This document shows, one piece after another, positions 43,986 to 53,068 of a stretch of 64,000 nucleotides of DNA. The stretch covers positions 13,571 through 77,570 of the forward strand of contig JBDIAO010000003.1 in assembly GCA_039812375.1 (NCBI GenBank), read 5' to 3'. The DNA is from JAGOME01 sp039812375 (GTDB lineage: Bacteria; Actinomycetota; Actinomycetes; Actinomycetales; Dermatophilaceae). Made by a program: the position numbers and the translations under genes. The notes beneath the pieces are model-generated. The model was not told the origin of the DNA. It searched no databases and saw only the letters and a list, made by a program, of their open reading frames with translations. The stretch's first letter is position 1. Each line of letters starts with the position of its first letter.

Positions 43986-45410
43986 TCATCCCGGACGGAC
44001 CGCAAGGACGTGCTCGAGTCCGCCCCGCAGCTGCGGGTGCCGGAAGCGGTGCCCCCAGGAGAGTGCCCGGTCAGCGGACATCCGTTGCCCCGCCAGGGCA
44101 AGCTCGCGCGCACCTTGTCGCCCGAGCAGGAGTGCCGGTCCGAAGGAGGGGACGGGCAGGACTGCCGGACGCGCGAGTACGGCGCCGAGGGTTCGGGCGT
44201 AGTCGCCCGCACGGACCGGGTTCGGGGCGCAGGCATTGACCACGCCAGACAGGGTGTCGGTCAGGGCCACGTGCGCATACAGGGCCACGAGATCATCCAG
44301 GGTGATCCACGGCATCCATTGCCGTCCGTCACCGAGTCGCCCACCGAGCCCCAAGCGGTACAGCGGCAGTTGGAGAGCGAGCTGCCCGCCGCCAGCGGCT
44401 TGGACATAGCCAGTGCGCAGGTGCACGACCCGCAGTCCTGCGTCCCGGGCGGCATCGGCTGCGCTCTCCCAGGCTCGACACACTGCGGCGAGGAAGTCGT
44501 CGCCAGGAGCGGAGTCCTCGGTGAGCACTTCGTCGCCTCGGTCCGCGCCATACCAGCCGGCTGCCGACGCCACGACGAGCGCCCGGGGTCGCCCGTCCGC
44601 CGCGAGCGTGCCGAGAACTGAGGCGAGTAGGGCCGTCGAGGCGGTCCTCGAGCGGAGCACCTCCTGCTTGTGCTCCGGGGTGAACCTGCGACCGATCGGC
44701 TCCCCGGCAAGGTGGATCACGACGTCGACATCCCGCAGATCCTCGGTGTCCAGCACCCCGGCGGCCGGGTCCCATCGGAGGTCATTCCCGGTCGGAGCAC
44801 CCCGCACGAGGCGGCGTACTTCGTGCCCGCCGCCACCGAGCAGGGCGACGAGCTGGCGTCCGACAAGACCGTGGGCACCGGTCACCGCGACGGTGCGGCG
44901 CACCGAGTGGGTGGCGTGGAAGTCGAGGTCAGCCGCGAGCTGGGCACTGCGATAGGCAAAGATCCGGTGCAGCTGCTCCTCGACGACTGACCGGACTCGA
45001 CTCGACACCACGCTCGGGCCGGGGACGGCATACGTCACCTCATCGGTGAGCATCGTGCCCCCTTGGCCGTCCGGCTCGAAGGCGTGCCGATGATGCCACG
45101 CGGCAAACGGTCCGGACTCCATGACGTCCTCGAAGCTGTGCGGTGGGTCGTAGCCCAGGTGCCGAGCACGCCACGGCCACAGCAACCGCTCACCCACCCA
45201 GGGCAGGGACGACATCCCCGGAAGGGACACCGCGAAGGACGCCACCGAGCCGTCCCGGATGCCATCGCTCGGTTCGCTGCCGGTGCGGCCCATCAGGGCC
45301 GGGGTGAGCCGCGCGAGGGCACCGGGACGCTCGTGCCAGGCGAAGACCACCTCCGGCGGATGCGGGAGGTGGGTCTCGTGGAGGAAGACCCCGGACGCGC
45401 TGGACCGCAT
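43986..45410 (-). CDS. TIGR01777-family NAD(P)-dependent epimerase/reductase with N-terminal SRPBCC domain
   Basis: A 474-residue fusion. Residues about 10-160 form a START/SRPBCC-like ligand domain (PPHSFEDVMESGPFAAWHHRHAFE). Residues about 170-470 form the extended SDR domain with GAHGLVGRQLVALL, HLAGEPIGRRFTPEHKQEV and SAAGWYGADRGDEVLTE, all diagnostic of TIGR01777. ATG 45410 lies 4 bp after the DUF1015 stop, so these genes are co-transcribed; the longer frame overlaps that gene. Some members affect cell division, but the substrate is unknown. Confidence 0.85.
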   Translation of the reverse strand: MRSSASGVFLHETHLPHPPEVVFAWHERPGALARLTPALMGRTGSEPSDGIRDGSVASFAVSLPGMSSLPWVGERLLWPWRARHLGYDPPHSFEDVMESGPFAAWHHRHAFEPDGQGGTMLTDEVTYAVPGPSVVSSRVRSVVEEQLHRIFAYRSAQLAADLDFHATHSVRRTVAVTGAHGLVGRQLVALLGGGGHEVRRLVRGAPTGNDLRWDPAAGVLDTEDLRDVDVVIHLAGEPIGRRFTPEHKQEVLRSRTASTALLASVLGTLAADGRPRALVVASAAGWYGADRGDEVLTEDSAPGDDFLAAVCRAWESAADAARDAGLRVVHLRTGYVQAAGGGQLALQLPLYRLGLGGRLGDGRQWMPWITLDDLVALYAHVALTDTLSGVVNACAPNPVRAGDYARTLGAVLARPAVLPVPSFGPALLLGRQGARELALAGQRMSADRALSWGHRFRHPQLRGGLEHVLAVRPG

Positions 45411-45414
45411 CGCC

Positions 45415-46644
45415 CTAGGGTGCCACCTCCGACGCCGAATGCGCGCTTGGTGCTGCTCCATCGAGGTCGAGGGGGCGGATAACCAGGCCAGTGAGCGGCT
45501 TGGGGGTGAAGAAGGTCGACTTCGGAGGCATAAGGAGCCGCTCATGAGCGGTTCGGGCGATCTCGGCGACCGAGACCGGTCGGATGAGCACGCCACTGTG
45601 CGCCCGCCCGGTGACCAGCGCCTCGACGACCTCGTCGACGCCGTGCTGGTATGCCGTCTCGACGGCGACGTCGGCGAGCGCAGCTTCCAGCCACGCGCCG
45701 TCGAGGGCACGGACACCGTCGAAGGCGCCCGGGCGCGCAGTGAGCCACTCTGCTCCGCCGTCGGGACCGATGAGCGCCAGTCGGCCGAGCCGATCTAGAT
45801 CGGCGATCATCGCCAGGGACGGCATGGGCGCGTCGGTGATCTCGAAGTATCGCTGCAGCGCGGACCGCACGCTGGCGTGGTCGGCACCGGAATAGAGCCG
45901 GTGGATCGCTCGGACGCTGAGCTGGTCGGGGACGAGTTCGCCGAGGCAGGCGAGGGTGAGCTCGGCGTCGGTGTCCGCTCGCCCGGTGGCGGCGCGGCAC
46001 TCGTCCCGATACGCCCGGGCCACCCCGTAGCGGTGGTGTCCGTCGGCGACGAGCACCTCGGCCGAGCCGACGAGGTCGGTGATCTGCGCCATCCGCTGGG
46101 GGTCGGTGATCCGCTCGACCCGGTGCTCGACATCGTCGACCAGCACGACACCCACCGGTTCACCGGGTGCCCGCAGCGCCGCAGCAAGCCCGGTGGCCAG
46201 GGACAGGCCCCACACCGGGGAGAGGTTGGCCCGGGTCGCCCGGGTCAGGTCGAGGCGGTCCGTCGAAGCCTTCGGTGTGGTCCGCTCGTGCGGGAGCACC
46301 CCCCCGGCCCCCTCGTCGACGACCTCGAGGGCGCCGAGGACGAGGGTGAGATCGCGGTCCTCGCCACGGTCGTCGACGAAGCGCATCCGATGGATCGTGA
46401 AGGTGGGCGCCTCGTCCCGGACGAGGACGCCGTGGCCGACCCACTGCTCGAGCAGAGCCGCGGCCTTCTGGTAGCGGTCGTTCCCATCCCGGGGGACGTC
46501 CACCCGCACGACATTGTGGTCGCTGCGCCGCTGCAGGCGGTCGACGTCAGCGTCGGAGAGCACATCGTAGGGTGGCGCGGTCAGGGACGCCAGATCGGTG
46601 CTCGCGGCATAACGCAGAGCGCGGAAAGGTGCGAAGCGAGGCAT
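45415..46644 (-). CDS. DUF1015-family protein
   Basis: A 409-residue member of the DUF1015 family. It has PFRALRYAAS at the N-terminus, APPYDVLSDADVDRLQRRSDHNVVRVDVPRD, and the conserved VADGHHRYGVARAYRDE segment. The last part includes LLMPPKSTFFTPKPLTGLVIRPLD. Relatives occur in many bacteria, often beside 2-hydroxyacid dehydrogenases; their biochemical role is not firmly established. It is followed at once by the TIGR01777 gene. Confidence 0.9.
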   Translation of the reverse strand: MPRFAPFRALRYAASTDLASLTAPPYDVLSDADVDRLQRRSDHNVVRVDVPRDGNDRYQKAAALLEQWVGHGVLVRDEAPTFTIHRMRFVDDRGEDRDLTLVLGALEVVDEGAGGVLPHERTTPKASTDRLDLTRATRANLSPVWGLSLATGLAAALRAPGEPVGVVLVDDVEHRVERITDPQRMAQITDLVGSAEVLVADGHHRYGVARAYRDECRAATGRADTDAELTLACLGELVPDQLSVRAIHRLYSGADHASVRSALQRYFEITDAPMPSLAMIADLDRLGRLALIGPDGGAEWLTARPGAFDGVRALDGAWLEAALADVAVETAYQHGVDEVVEALVTGRAHSGVLIRPVSVAEIARTAHERLLMPPKSTFFTPKPLTGLVIRPLDLDGAAPSAHSASEVAP

Positions 46645-46677
46645 GGGTTCACCCTGCCAGACATGGTTGGACCGAGA

Positions 46678-49600
46678 TCACGGCAGGTCGGGGAGCGGGA
46701 GACCGAGGGCCCGGATCTGCTCGACGTAGCGCTGAACACTGCGCAGCTTGACGCCCTCGTAGCCACGCACGACGTCGGGCAGCCCCGCGAAGTCAACGGC
46801 CAGGTCGTAGGAGGGGGCGCTCAGGTGCGTCACGAGGTCGTGCAGCACCCGCCGGTAGTGGGCCAGCAGCTCCCGCTCGACCCGGCGCACATGGGCGTAC
46901 CCGAACGGGTCGGCAGCGGTGCCGCGCAGGCGCTTGAGCGGCGCGAGGGTCCGCAACGCGACGTGGGTGGGTGGCGCGAAACCGATCTTCGTCGAGCGCC
47001 CGAGCGCGCGGAGCATCGGCGGGTGCAGGCGGTAGGTGAGCCGGCGCCCGCCCGGGACGGCGGCATCCACGAAGCGCCGCGAGCCCTGCCGGGTGAGCAG
47101 GCGGGCGACCTCGTATTCGTCCTTGTAGGCGGTGAGCTTGTACAGGTACTTCGCAACCGCCTCGGACAGGCGGGTCTCGTCGGTGACGGCTCGCTCGGCC
47201 CGCCACACGGCATCCACGACCCGCACGTAGTCACTCGCGCAGCCCAGGTCTTGGTAGCCGACGAGGTCGACCGAGCGCAGTTCGGCGATCCGTCTCGTCT
47301 CGCCGGCCATCGTCGCGCTGGCCAGCTCGGGGACGACCTGGGTGGGGGGCGACGGCGCCGGCTCGGTAGCCGGGGTCAAGGCCGCGGCGAACGCGGTCGG
47401 GTCGGCGACACCGAGCCGCCCCCACCGGAAGGCGGCGATGTTGTCCTCGATCGCGACGCCGTTGATCGTGACCGCCTCCTCGACCGCCGCCGGCGGCAGT
47501 GGCAGGGCGCCGGACTGCACGGCGGCCCCGACGAGCAGCAGGTTCGCTGCGGCGCTCGAGCCGAGCAGGGTCCGGGCGTCGGCGAGCATGTCGAGGGTGT
47601 GCACCTGGGCAACCGCGGTGCGCAACCGGTCCAGCTGCTGCGAGATGCTGCCCTGCTGCACGGCGCGATCGTAGACCTCCGGTCCGGTCGGGGTGATGGA
47701 GGTCGAGGCGACTGCGCGGGTGCGGGCCGGGTCCCCGTAGGCGAGGTTGCCGCCCTCGACGGCGGTGAGCAGGTCGAAGGCGAGGATCGCGTCGGCCCGG
47801 CCCGGGGTGACCCGGTTGGAGGGCTCGAGCGGGCCGGCCGGGTTGAAGCGCAGGTGGCCGATGACCGGTCCGGCCTTCTGGGCCAGGCCGATCTGGTCGA
47901 GCAGCTCGACCTGGTAGCCGGCGCGCAGGGCGGCGGTGGCCAGGATCTGGTTGACCGTGACGATCCCGGTGCCGCCGACCCCGGCCAGCAGCACCGACCA
48001 GGTCGTGGTCGGTGCCTGCCATGTCGGGTCGGGCAGCGCCGGGGGCTCGAGGCCGACCCCGGCCCGGGTCGGCGGCTCGTCGGGGACCTGCACGGTCAGG
48101 AACGCCGGGCAGTCCCCAGCCAGGCAGGAGTAGTCGGTGTTGCACGAGGTCTGGTCGATCCGGGTCTTCTCACCGAACGGTGTCATCACCGGCTGGACGG
48201 ACAGGCAGTTGCTCTTCACCCCGCAGTCGCCGCAGCCCTCGCAGACGTCCTCGTTGATGACGACCCTGCTCGGGCGGGGGGCGAGCAGGCCGCGTTTGCG
48301 TTGCCGCCGTGCGTCATTGGCGCAGTGCTGGTCGTAGATGAGCACGGTGACGCCCGGGGTCTCCCGCAGGATGCGCTGGGCCTCGTCGAGCCGGTCGCGG
48401 TCCCACAGCTTCGTCCCGGGGGCGAGGTCCTTGACCCGGTGCCGCTGCGGTTCGTCGGCGACGACGATGATCCTGGCGACCCCTTCGGCGGTGAGCTTGT
48501 GGGTGATCTCCGGGATGCCGCGTGCCCCGACCGCGTCCTGGGCGCCGGTCATCGCGACGACGTCGTTGTGCAACAGCTTGTAGGTGATGTTCACTCCGGC
48601 CGCGACGCACGCCTGGATGGACAGCTGGCCGGAATGGACGAAGGTCCCGTCACCGAGGTTCTGGAAGATGTGCTCGGTCGTGGTGAAGGGAGACTGACCG
48701 ATCCACTGCGCCCCCTCACCGCCCATCTGGGTGAACCCGGTGACCTGGCTGTCCTCGCGTCGGGAGAGGGTGACCAGGGTGTGGCAGCCGATGCCGCCGC
48801 CGGCGATGGATCCCTCCGGCAGCGCGGTGGAGCGGTTGTGCGGGCAGCCGGAGCAGAAGTACGGGGTGCGACTGACCGGCAGGACCGGCAGGACCGGTCT
48901 GCGCCCCTCCGGCTCGCGCAACGGCATCCGGTCACGCAGGGCACGGTGCAAGGGGGCGTGCAGCCGGCCCGGGGTGAGCTCACCGTCTGCGGGGATGAAC
49001 TCGGCGCCGCGCGCGTCGCGCCGCCCGACCACCCCGGGCCGGTTCGGCAGGTCGTAGAGCGCCTCCTTGACCTGAGTCTCGAGGAAGGGGGTCTTGTCCT
49101 CGACGACGAGGACCTCCTCGAGCCCGGCGGCGAAGGCCCGGACGACCTCGGTGGCCAGCGGGGTGACCAGCCCGACCCGCAGCACCGTGATGCCGTGCTC
49201 GCTCAGGGCCCCCTCGCCCGCGCCGAGGTCACGCAGGGCCTGCATCATCGATTCGTATGCCGGGCCGGTCGCGACGAGCCCGACCCGGGCGCCCGCCGGC
49301 GCGAGGGTGACCTCGTCGAGGCCGTTGGCGGCGGCATACGCCCGGACCATGTCGGTGCGGGGGCCGACGAACTCGGCCTCGACGGCGACGATCCGGGCGC
49401 TGCCGACCAGTGGCGGGGACTGCCGGTAGCTCCACACCTGCCCGTCCCGCAGGAGTTGCGGGGTGATCGGGTCGAGGTCGCTCACGCCGGCATCCACGAC
49501 CCAGGCACCGTCGGCGACGTCGGCGACGATCTTGAGCGCGACCGGGGTGCCGCAGGCCCGGGAGAGGGCTACCGCGTGCACCCCGAAGGTGACCACCTCG

Positions 49601-50124
49601 GCGGCGTTGCGCGGGACGAGGACTGGGATGCCGAGCGCGGCCAGCGAGCGTTCGCTGACCGCCGGGACGGTCGAGGACTTCGCCGCCGGGTCGTCACCGA
49701 CGAGCAGGACGACCCCGCCACGCGGGCGCACCCCGTAGAGCGCCAGGTGCCTCAGGGCATCGGTGGCCCGGTCGACCCCCGGGCCCTTGCCATACCAGAC
49801 CCCGACGACGCCGTCGTGGCGGCTCAGGCCTCCGGGCAGCTCGCTCTGGCTGCCCCACACCGCGGTCGCAGCGATCTCCTCGTTGAGCCCGGGCTGCACA
49901 TGGATTGCGTTCTCGGCCAACACGTCCGGCATCTGCGCGAGCATCTTGTCGAGTCCCCCGAGCGGGCTGCCCTGGTAGCCGGAGACGAAGAACGCGGTGT
50001 CGCGCCCGTGTCTGGCATCGAGCGCGCGTTGCTCGACCAGGAAGCGAGCGATGGCCTGCACCCCGGTGAGCAGCACCGGTGGGGATCCCGTGCGGTAGCG
50101 CTGCGCGAGGTCGTATGCCGCCAT
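46678..50124 (-). CDS. Indolepyruvate ferredoxin oxidoreductase, fused alpha-beta form
   Basis: An 1148-residue 2-oxoacid:ferredoxin oxidoreductase. The N-terminal pyrimidine/transketolase-like region (GYQGSPLGGLD near residue 50) is followed by a TPP-binding domain (YFCSGCPHNRST; GIGCHTLV; MGGEGAQWIG). A ferredoxin-type cluster segment (CEGCGDCGVKSNCLSVQPV) comes next, and then the gamma domain (LAGVGGTGIVTVNQIL). It decarboxylates aryl-pyruvates from amino-acid breakdown to acyl-CoA while reducing ferredoxin. The fused form is usual in aerobic actinobacteria and proteobacteria. It is divergent from the TauE gene. Confidence 0.93.
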   Translation of the reverse strand: MAAYDLAQRYRTGSPPVLLTGVQAIARFLVEQRALDARHGRDTAFFVSGYQGSPLGGLDKMLAQMPDVLAENAIHVQPGLNEEIAATAVWGSQSELPGGLSRHDGVVGVWYGKGPGVDRATDALRHLALYGVRPRGGVVLLVGDDPAAKSSTVPAVSERSLAALGIPVLVPRNAAEVVTFGVHAVALSRACGTPVALKIVADVADGAWVVDAGVSDLDPITPQLLRDGQVWSYRQSPPLVGSARIVAVEAEFVGPRTDMVRAYAAANGLDEVTLAPAGARVGLVATGPAYESMMQALRDLGAGEGALSEHGITVLRVGLVTPLATEVVRAFAAGLEEVLVVEDKTPFLETQVKEALYDLPNRPGVVGRRDARGAEFIPADGELTPGRLHAPLHRALRDRMPLREPEGRRPVLPVLPVSRTPYFCSGCPHNRSTALPEGSIAGGGIGCHTLVTLSRREDSQVTGFTQMGGEGAQWIGQSPFTTTEHIFQNLGDGTFVHSGQLSIQACVAAGVNITYKLLHNDVVAMTGAQDAVGARGIPEITHKLTAEGVARIIVVADEPQRHRVKDLAPGTKLWDRDRLDEAQRILRETPGVTVLIYDQHCANDARRQRKRGLLAPRPSRVVINEDVCEGCGDCGVKSNCLSVQPVMTPFGEKTRIDQTSCNTDYSCLAGDCPAFLTVQVPDEPPTRAGVGLEPPALPDPTWQAPTTTWSVLLAGVGGTGIVTVNQILATAALRAGYQVELLDQIGLAQKAGPVIGHLRFNPAGPLEPSNRVTPGRADAILAFDLLTAVEGGNLAYGDPARTRAVASTSITPTGPEVYDRAVQQGSISQQLDRLRTAVAQVHTLDMLADARTLLGSSAAANLLLVGAAVQSGALPLPPAAVEEAVTINGVAIEDNIAAFRWGRLGVADPTAFAAALTPATEPAPSPPTQVVPELASATMAGETRRIAELRSVDLVGYQDLGCASDYVRVVDAVWRAERAVTDETRLSEAVAKYLYKLTAYKDEYEVARLLTRQGSRRFVDAAVPGGRRLTYRLHPPMLRALGRSTKIGFAPPTHVALRTLAPLKRLRGTAADPFGYAHVRRVERELLAHYRRVLHDLVTHLSAPSYDLAVDFAGLPDVVRGYEGVKLRSVQRYVEQIRALGLPLPDLP

Positions 50125-50189
50125 CGGCCCACCCTAGTTCGGCGCGTGCCGCCCGATGCCCCACGCTGCCGGGCAGGGTCCGGGGAGTC

Positions 50190-50195
50190 CATGAT
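50190..50195 (+). promoter_or_regulatory. Possible leaderless -10 element
   Basis: CATGAT ends 6 nt before GTG 50202, one base from TATGAT. It supports GTG 50202 over the longer frame that begins inside the divergent gene. Confidence 0.35.
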
Positions 50196-50201
50196 TGGGC
50201 G

Positions 50202-50984
50202 GTGAACACGGCTCTTCCCCGGGCGTTTGTCGCCGGTGCCGTGATCGGCATCCTGGGTGGCCTAATCGGATTGGGCGGAGCAGAGTTCCGGCTGCCGCTT
50301 CTGATCGGCGTGTTCGGGTTCGCCGCCCTGCACGCAGTCATCATGAACAAGGCAATGAGTCTGATCGTCGTGCTCACCGCGCTGCCGGCCCGGCTGCTCA
50401 GCATCCCGTTCAGCGACCTCGCCCCCCACTGGAACGTCGTGCTGAATCTGCTCGCAGGCAGTCTCGTCGGAGCGTGGCTCGGCGCAACCTGGGCCACCAA
50501 GATGCGCTCAGCGACCCTCTACAGAGTCCTCGCCGGACTGCTGGTGCTGATCGCCGCCACCCTGGTCCTGACCCACTTCGGGCACGTCGGTACCCTCGAC
50601 CTCCCGATGGTGTGGCAGATCGTCACAGGCGTGGTCGCCGGTGTCCTGATCGGGATCGTCGCCGCGATCATGGGCGTGGCCGGTGGGGAACTCCTGATCC
50701 CCACCATCGTGCTGCTGTACGGCCTCGACATCAAACTCGCCGGCAGCCTGTCCTTGGCCGTCTCGCTGCCGACGATGCTCGTCGCGTTCGCCCGATACAG
50801 CCGCGACCAGAGCTTTGTTGTGCTCCGCCGCAACAAGGGGTTCGTGCTCATGATGTCCGCAGGCTCCGTCGTCGGGACGATCATCGGCGGCCTCATGCTC
50901 GGCCTCGTCTCCAGTGCGATCCTCATCCCGCTGCTGGTGATCCTGCTCGTGCTGTCCGCGATCAAGGTCTGGCGACACCGATAA
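50202..50984 (+). CDS. TauE/SafE-family membrane permease
   Basis: A 260-residue membrane protein of the TauE/SafE (DUF81) family with seven or eight helices. Each half opens with a glycine-rich helix (GGLIGLGGAEFRLPLL and IGIVAAIMGVAGGELLIP), the internal duplication typical of the family. Members export sulfite or sulfoacetate or move other anions; the substrate here is unknown. It is convergent with arsR, and the ars locus next door makes an anion-export role tempting but unproven. Confidence 0.88.
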   Translation: MNTALPRAFVAGAVIGILGGLIGLGGAEFRLPLLIGVFGFAALHAVIMNKAMSLIVVLTALPARLLSIPFSDLAPHWNVVLNLLAGSLVGAWLGATWATKMRSATLYRVLAGLLVLIAATLVLTHFGHVGTLDLPMVWQIVTGVVAGVLIGIVAAIMGVAGGELLIPTIVLLYGLDIKLAGSLSLAVSLPTMLVAFARYSRDQSFVVLRRNKGFVLMMSAGSVVGTIIGGLMLGLVSSAILIPLLVILLVLSAIKVWRHR

Positions 50985-51008
50985 CGGGCCACGATCAGGG
51001 GTCAGCAG

Positions 51009-51380
51009 TCAGACCCGGGGGGCTTCCGCACAGTCGCCGGGATTTAGGGCATCACTGAGTAGCGCCAGCGTCTCCGGGACGATCGCGAAGTAGGCCCACT
51101 TGCCGCGCTGCTCACGGGTGACCAGGCCGGCGTCGGCGAGTTGCTTCATGTGATGCGACACCGTGGGCTGCGACAGCCCCACCGGATCGGTCAGATCGCA
51201 CACACACGCCTCCCGACCCGGCTGCGCGGCGATCATCGATAGCAGCCGCACCCGCGTCGGGTCACCCAGCGCCTTGAACATCCGCGCGAACCGCCCGGCC
51301 GCCTCGACGTCCAGCACCCCAGCGGTCACCGGCGACCCGCAGGCAGTCGCGTCGGAGTCCAGCAGCAGAAGCGAAGACAT
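51009..51380 (-). CDS. arsR: ArsR-family arsenic-responsive repressor
   Basis: A 123-residue winged-helix repressor. The As(III)-binding vicinal cysteines are in ACVCDLTDPVGLSQPTVSHHMKQL at the start of the recognition helix, and the C-terminus adds one more Cys. It represses the ars genes and leaves DNA on binding arsenite. ATG 51380 is preferred because GAAGG lies 5 nt upstream; GTG 51383 would be too close. It is divergent from acr3, sharing a promoter region with two CATCGATA boxes. Confidence 0.92.
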   Translation of the reverse strand: MSSLLLLDSDATACGSPVTAGVLDVEAAGRFARMFKALGDPTRVRLLSMIAAQPGREACVCDLTDPVGLSQPTVSHHMKQLADAGLVTREQRGKWAYFAIVPETLALLSDALNPGDCAEAPRV

Positions 51381-51404
51381 CACACCTTCACCTTACCTGA
51401 CGTA

Positions 51405-51438
51405 TTGACACTCATCGATACATTGAACATCATCGATA
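51405..51438. promoter_or_regulatory. ars promoter-operator
   Basis: TTGACA (51405-51410) and CATCAT (51428-51433) are 17 bp apart and direct transcription toward acr3. The octamer CATCGATA occurs at 51413-51420 and 51431-51438, an 18-bp period. One copy lies in the spacer and one on the -10, as expected for an ArsR operator that blocks RNA polymerase. Confidence 0.6.
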
Positions 51439-51471
51439 TGACTCACTCTCTATCTCACGAATGGAGCCGCC

Positions 51472-51528
51472 ATGACCGAGGACACCACCGACGCCGCCAG
51501 TGCGAACGCCGCCAAGCCCGCCGCGTGA
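51472..51528 (+). CDS. 18-codon leader ORF translationally coupled to acr3
   Basis: ATG 51472 with GGAG 6 nt upstream opens a frame of 18 codons (MTEDTTDAASANAAKPAA) ending in TGA 51526-51528. That stop overlaps GTG 51525, an in-frame start of acr3. It could be a leader peptide that couples translation, or the true disordered N-terminus of Acr3 separated by a 1-base frameshift. The ribosome-binding site is better than any at the acr3 start. Confidence 0.45.
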   Translation: MTEDTTDAASANAAKPAA

Positions 51529-52667
51529 CCAGACCGAACGGCATGAAGTCCAGCCCCGAAGCGGCATCCGGTGTGAGCACCGCGACGGCTCCGATTGTTG
51601 CGGGGGGCCGGCGGTTGTCGAGGCTGGATGCGTGGCTGCCGGCCTGGATCGGGCTCGCGATGATCGCCGGGCTCCTGCTTGGCCGGTTCGTGCCCGCCCT
51701 GTCCGATCTGCTGGTCCGGCTGGAAGTTGCGGGTATCTCGGTGCCGATCGGGCTGGGGTTGCTGGTCATGATGTATCCGGTGCTGGCGAAGGTCCGCTAT
51801 GACAAGGTGGCCGCCGTCACCGGGGACACGAAGCTGCTCGTGTCGTCCCTGCTGCTGAACTGGTTCGTCGGGCCGGCGGTGATGTTCACCCTCGCCTGGG
51901 TGTTCCTGCCCGACCTTCCTGAGTACCGCACCGGGCTCATCATCGTCGGACTCGCCCGCTGCATCGCGATGGTCGTGATCTGGAATGACCTGGCCTGCGG
52001 TGACCGGGAAGCGACCGCGGTGCTCGTAACGATCAACTCGATCTTCCAGGTCGTCGCGTTCTCGTTCCTCGCCTGGTTCTACCTCACCGTGCTTCCTGGC
52101 TGGCTGGGCCTGGACCCCCAGGGTCTGGACGTGTCGGTCGGCAAGATCGCGCTCAACGTCCTGGTCTTCCTCGGCATACCGCTGATCGCCGGGTTCGCGT
52201 CCCGGTGGATCGGCGAGCACCGCCGGGGCCGGGCCTGGTATGAAGACGCGTTCCTCCCACGCATCGGGCCGTGGGCGCTCTATGGGTTGTTGTTCACGAT
52301 TGTGTTGCTGTTCGCCCTCCAAGGCGAAGCGATCACCTCCACCCCCCTCGACGTGGCCCGGATCGCGCTGCCGCTGCTGGCCTACTTCGCGCTGATGTGG
52401 TTCACCGGCCTCGGGCTCGGCAGGAGTCTCGGCCTCGGCTATGCCCGCTCCACAACCCTCGCGTTCACCGCAGCAGGCAACAACTTCGAGCTCGCCATCG
52501 CCGTCGCGATCGGCACCTTCGGCGCCACCAGCGGCCAAGCCCTCGCCGGTGTCGTCGGCCCCCTCATCGAAGTCCCCGTCCTCGTCACCCTCGTCTACGT
52601 CTCCCTCTGGACCGGCCGCCGCTGGTTCCACACCGACCCCTACCAACCCGTAACGAGCCCACGATGA
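51525..52667 (+). CDS. acr3: ACR3-type arsenite efflux permease
   Basis: A 380-residue ten-helix permease (from GTG 51525; ATG 51543 is an alternative). Signature elements are IGLGLLVMMYPVLAKVRYD, the essential cysteine in VGLARCIAMVVIWNDLA, and AAGNNFELAIAVAIGTFG with the conserved Glu. ACR3 exports As(III) as arsenite using the proton gradient. It overlaps the upstream leader ORF and the arsC gene, so the operon is leader-acr3-arsC. Confidence 0.93.
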   Translation: MTRPNGMKSSPEAASGVSTATAPIVAGGRRLSRLDAWLPAWIGLAMIAGLLLGRFVPALSDLLVRLEVAGISVPIGLGLLVMMYPVLAKVRYDKVAAVTGDTKLLVSSLLLNWFVGPAVMFTLAWVFLPDLPEYRTGLIIVGLARCIAMVVIWNDLACGDREATAVLVTINSIFQVVAFSFLAWFYLTVLPGWLGLDPQGLDVSVGKIALNVLVFLGIPLIAGFASRWIGEHRRGRAWYEDAFLPRIGPWALYGLLFTIVLLFALQGEAITSTPLDVARIALPLLAYFALMWFTGLGLGRSLGLGYARSTTLAFTAAGNNFELAIAVAIGTFGATSGQALAGVVGPLIEVPVLVTLVYVSLWTGRRWFHTDPYQPVTSPR

Positions 52668-53068
52668 CCACCACGCCCAAGCCGACCGTCCTGTTCGTCT
52701 GCGTCCACAACGCGGGCCGCTCCCAGATGGCCGCCGGCCTCCTCACCCACCTAGCTGGGGACCGGATCGAGGTCCGCTCCGCCGGGACTGAGCCCGCCGA
52801 CCAGCTCAACCCCGCCGTGGTCGACGCAATGCGCGAGGTCGGCATCGACATCACTGCCGCGCGGCCCAAGCTGCTCACCACCGACGCCGTGAAAGCCGCC
52901 GATGTGGTCATCACGATGGGCTGCGGCGACACCTGCCCGATCTTCCCCGGCAAACGCTACGAAGACTGGCGACTCGACGACCCCGCAGGCCAGGACATCG
53001 ACGCCGTGCGACCGATCCGGGACGAGATCCAGACCCGCGTCCGCGACCTTGTCACCGATCTCACCTGA
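52664..53068 (+). CDS. arsC: Arsenate reductase (low-molecular-weight phosphatase fold)
   Basis: A 134-residue LMW-phosphatase-type ArsC. The P-loop CX5R is C13-VHNAG-R19-S. The resolving cysteines are C87 and C91 (MGCGDTCPIFPG), and the catalytic Asp lies in WRLDDPAGQD. It reduces arsenate to arsenite for export by Acr3, using thioredoxin or mycothiol/mycoredoxin. ATG 52664 overlaps the acr3 stop (ATGA); the longer frame upstream is a shadow. Confidence 0.93.
   Translation: MTTTPKPTVLFVCVHNAGRSQMAAGLLTHLAGDRIEVRSAGTEPADQLNPAVVDAMREVGIDITAARPKLLTTDAVKAADVVITMGCGDTCPIFPGKRYEDWRLDDPAGQDIDAVRPIRDEIQTRVRDLVTDLT

Noticed and set aside
45877..50205. A 1442-codon plus-strand frame opposite the DUF1015 and indolepyruvate oxidoreductase genes
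   Set aside because: Its protein is Gly/Asp/Arg/Val-rich with no domains, while the opposite strand has complete catalytic motifs. It is a shadow frame.
50202..53068. The TauE permease and ars genes as a transferred resistance island
   Set aside because: No integrase, IS ends or flanking repeats were seen, and base composition looks like the neighbours.
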